A stretch of DNA of 19,964 nucleotides, taken from DATBSK01 sp040902705 (GTDB lineage: Bacteria > Actinomycetota > Acidimicrobiia > IMCC26256 > PALSA-555). The position numbers and the translations under genes are program-made. Shown here piece by piece: positions 19,570-19,964 of this stretch. Numbering within the stretch: position 1 is the stretch's first letter; every line of letters begins with the position of its first letter. The stretch lies in assembly GCA_040902705.1 (NCBI GenBank), contig JBBDWT010000143.1:1-19964 (forward strand), read 5' to 3'. The notes beneath the pieces are model-generated. The model had not been told where the DNA came from. It worked only from the letters and a program-made list of their open reading frames with translations, and searched no databases.

Positions 19570-19964
19570 AGCTCGGGCTCACGCTCCCGTCGTTCGTGCG
19601 CGACCCCGAGATCCCGCTCGGTGTGGCGCGCGCCTCGGAAGACGCCGAGCTCGCCGCGGTGTTCGTCTACGACCACCTGTTCCGTGTCGGTGCCGACGGC
19701 ACCCGCCGCCCGGCGCTCGAGGCGGTCGCGCTCCTCGGCGCGGTCGCCCAGGCGACGTCGACGATCTCGGTGGGATCACTCGTCTTTCGTGCCGGGCTGC
19801 GCCCACCGGCGTCGCTCGGTGCTGCGATCCAGACCGCGGACCGGATCGCGCCGGGTCGTGTGCTCGCGACGATCGGCGCGGGTGACTCTCAGAGTCGCGA
19901 GGAGAACGTCAGCTTCGGGCTCGGGTTCGGCACGATGGCCGACCGCATCGCGACGCTCCGTGCG
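19566..19964 (+). CDS. Luciferase-like (LLM class) oxidoreductase, N-terminal part, cut by window edge
   Basis: From GTG 19566 the frame is open for 133 codons to the window end. It begins MKLGLTLPSFVRDPEIPLGV, followed by ARASEDAELAAVFVYDHLFR, a beta-strand/helix alternation (LLGAVAQATSTISVGSLVFR), and LGAAIQTADRIAPGRVLATIGAGD. This is the standard opening of bacterial luciferase-like TIM barrels that use FMN or, in many actinobacteria, coenzyme F420. The DHLF segment is typical. The cofactor cannot be decided without the rest. GTG overlaps the kinase stop by 4 nt, so it belongs to the same operon. Confidence 0.8.
   Translation, partial: MKLGLTLPSFVRDPEIPLGVARASEDAELAAVFVYDHLFRVGADGTRRPALEAVALLGAVAQATSTISVGSLVFRAGLRPPASLGAAIQTADRIAPGRVLATIGAGDSQSREENVSFGLGFGTMADRIATLRA

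Noticed and set aside
19884..19896. GACTCT-C-AGAGTC inverted repeat
   Set aside because: It is short and inside the luciferase-like coding sequence, with no context for regulation.
1..19964. CRISPR arrays, tRNA/rRNA genes, insertion sequences, defence or phage genes
   Set aside because: No repeat-spacer pattern, no RNA-gene signature, no transposase or integrase motif, and all long frames are explained by metabolic, regulatory or membrane proteins.

Overview
The window is high-GC, densely packed bacterial DNA. Codons end almost always in G or C, GTG starts are frequent, neighbouring genes repeatedly overlap by 4 nt (GTGA or ATGA), and several starts look leaderless, with a TANNNT box 6-8 nt upstream of GTG. 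Together with a PimB-type mannosyltransferase, this points to an Actinomycetota chromosome. An acyl-CoA-rich lineage such as Acidimicrobiia or the mycobacteria/Rhodococcus side is plausible, but I cannot settle this from the window. I found no rRNA, tRNA, CRISPR array, insertion sequence or phage gene. No gap between genes exceeds about 160 nt.

Left part (1-14948) is a catabolic cluster built around CoA thioesters. From left to right it holds: the N-terminus of an AMP-forming acyl-CoA synthetase (minus, cut by the window edge); a divergent TetR regulator; an SDR dehydrogenase (minus); a FAS1/MaoC-N type dehydratase and a second SDR (plus); a two-domain CaiB/BaiF CoA-transferase (minus); a divergent amidohydrolase-2 enzyme (plus); a MerR regulator (minus) with a divergent, previously unlisted 40-codon ORF; a leftward operon of ADP-forming-type acyl-CoA synthetase, enoyl-CoA hydratase, lipid-transfer-type thiolase and Zn-ribbon/OB protein; and a rightward ferredoxin reductase followed by a second crotonase. 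The chemistry reads as activation or CoA transfer, dehydration/hydration, oxidation of hydroxyacyl-CoA, and C-C cleavage of a carboxylated, perhaps alicyclic, terpenoid or steroid-like substrate. The substrate itself cannot be read from the sequence.

Three divergent intergenic regions of this cluster each carry one copy of a 14-bp palindrome of the form TGAC-N6-GTCA (1974-1987, 5925-5938, 12964-12977). I found no other copy when scanning the window by eye. A degraded version lies between the acyl-CoA synthetase and the TetR gene. This is the best evidence that the scattered transcription units form one local regulon, possibly run by that TetR protein.

Right part (14945-19964) continues the same rightward run into what looks like a core actinobacterial neighbourhood: an MFS transporter, a PimB-like GT4 mannosyltransferase, a four-helix membrane protein, an SRPBCC/START-like protein, a small acidic protein, a ROK sugar kinase (probably glucokinase) with a Cys-to-His change in its zinc motif, and the start of a luciferase-like (LLM) oxidoreductase cut by the window edge.

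The most notable details are the shared palindrome, an 11-bp tandem duplication that appears to have frame-shifted the original start of the ADP-forming synthetase and left a 13-codon leader ORF, the 40-codon gene opposite the MerR regulator, and a 43-nt interrupted palindrome between the second SDR and the CoA-transferase.
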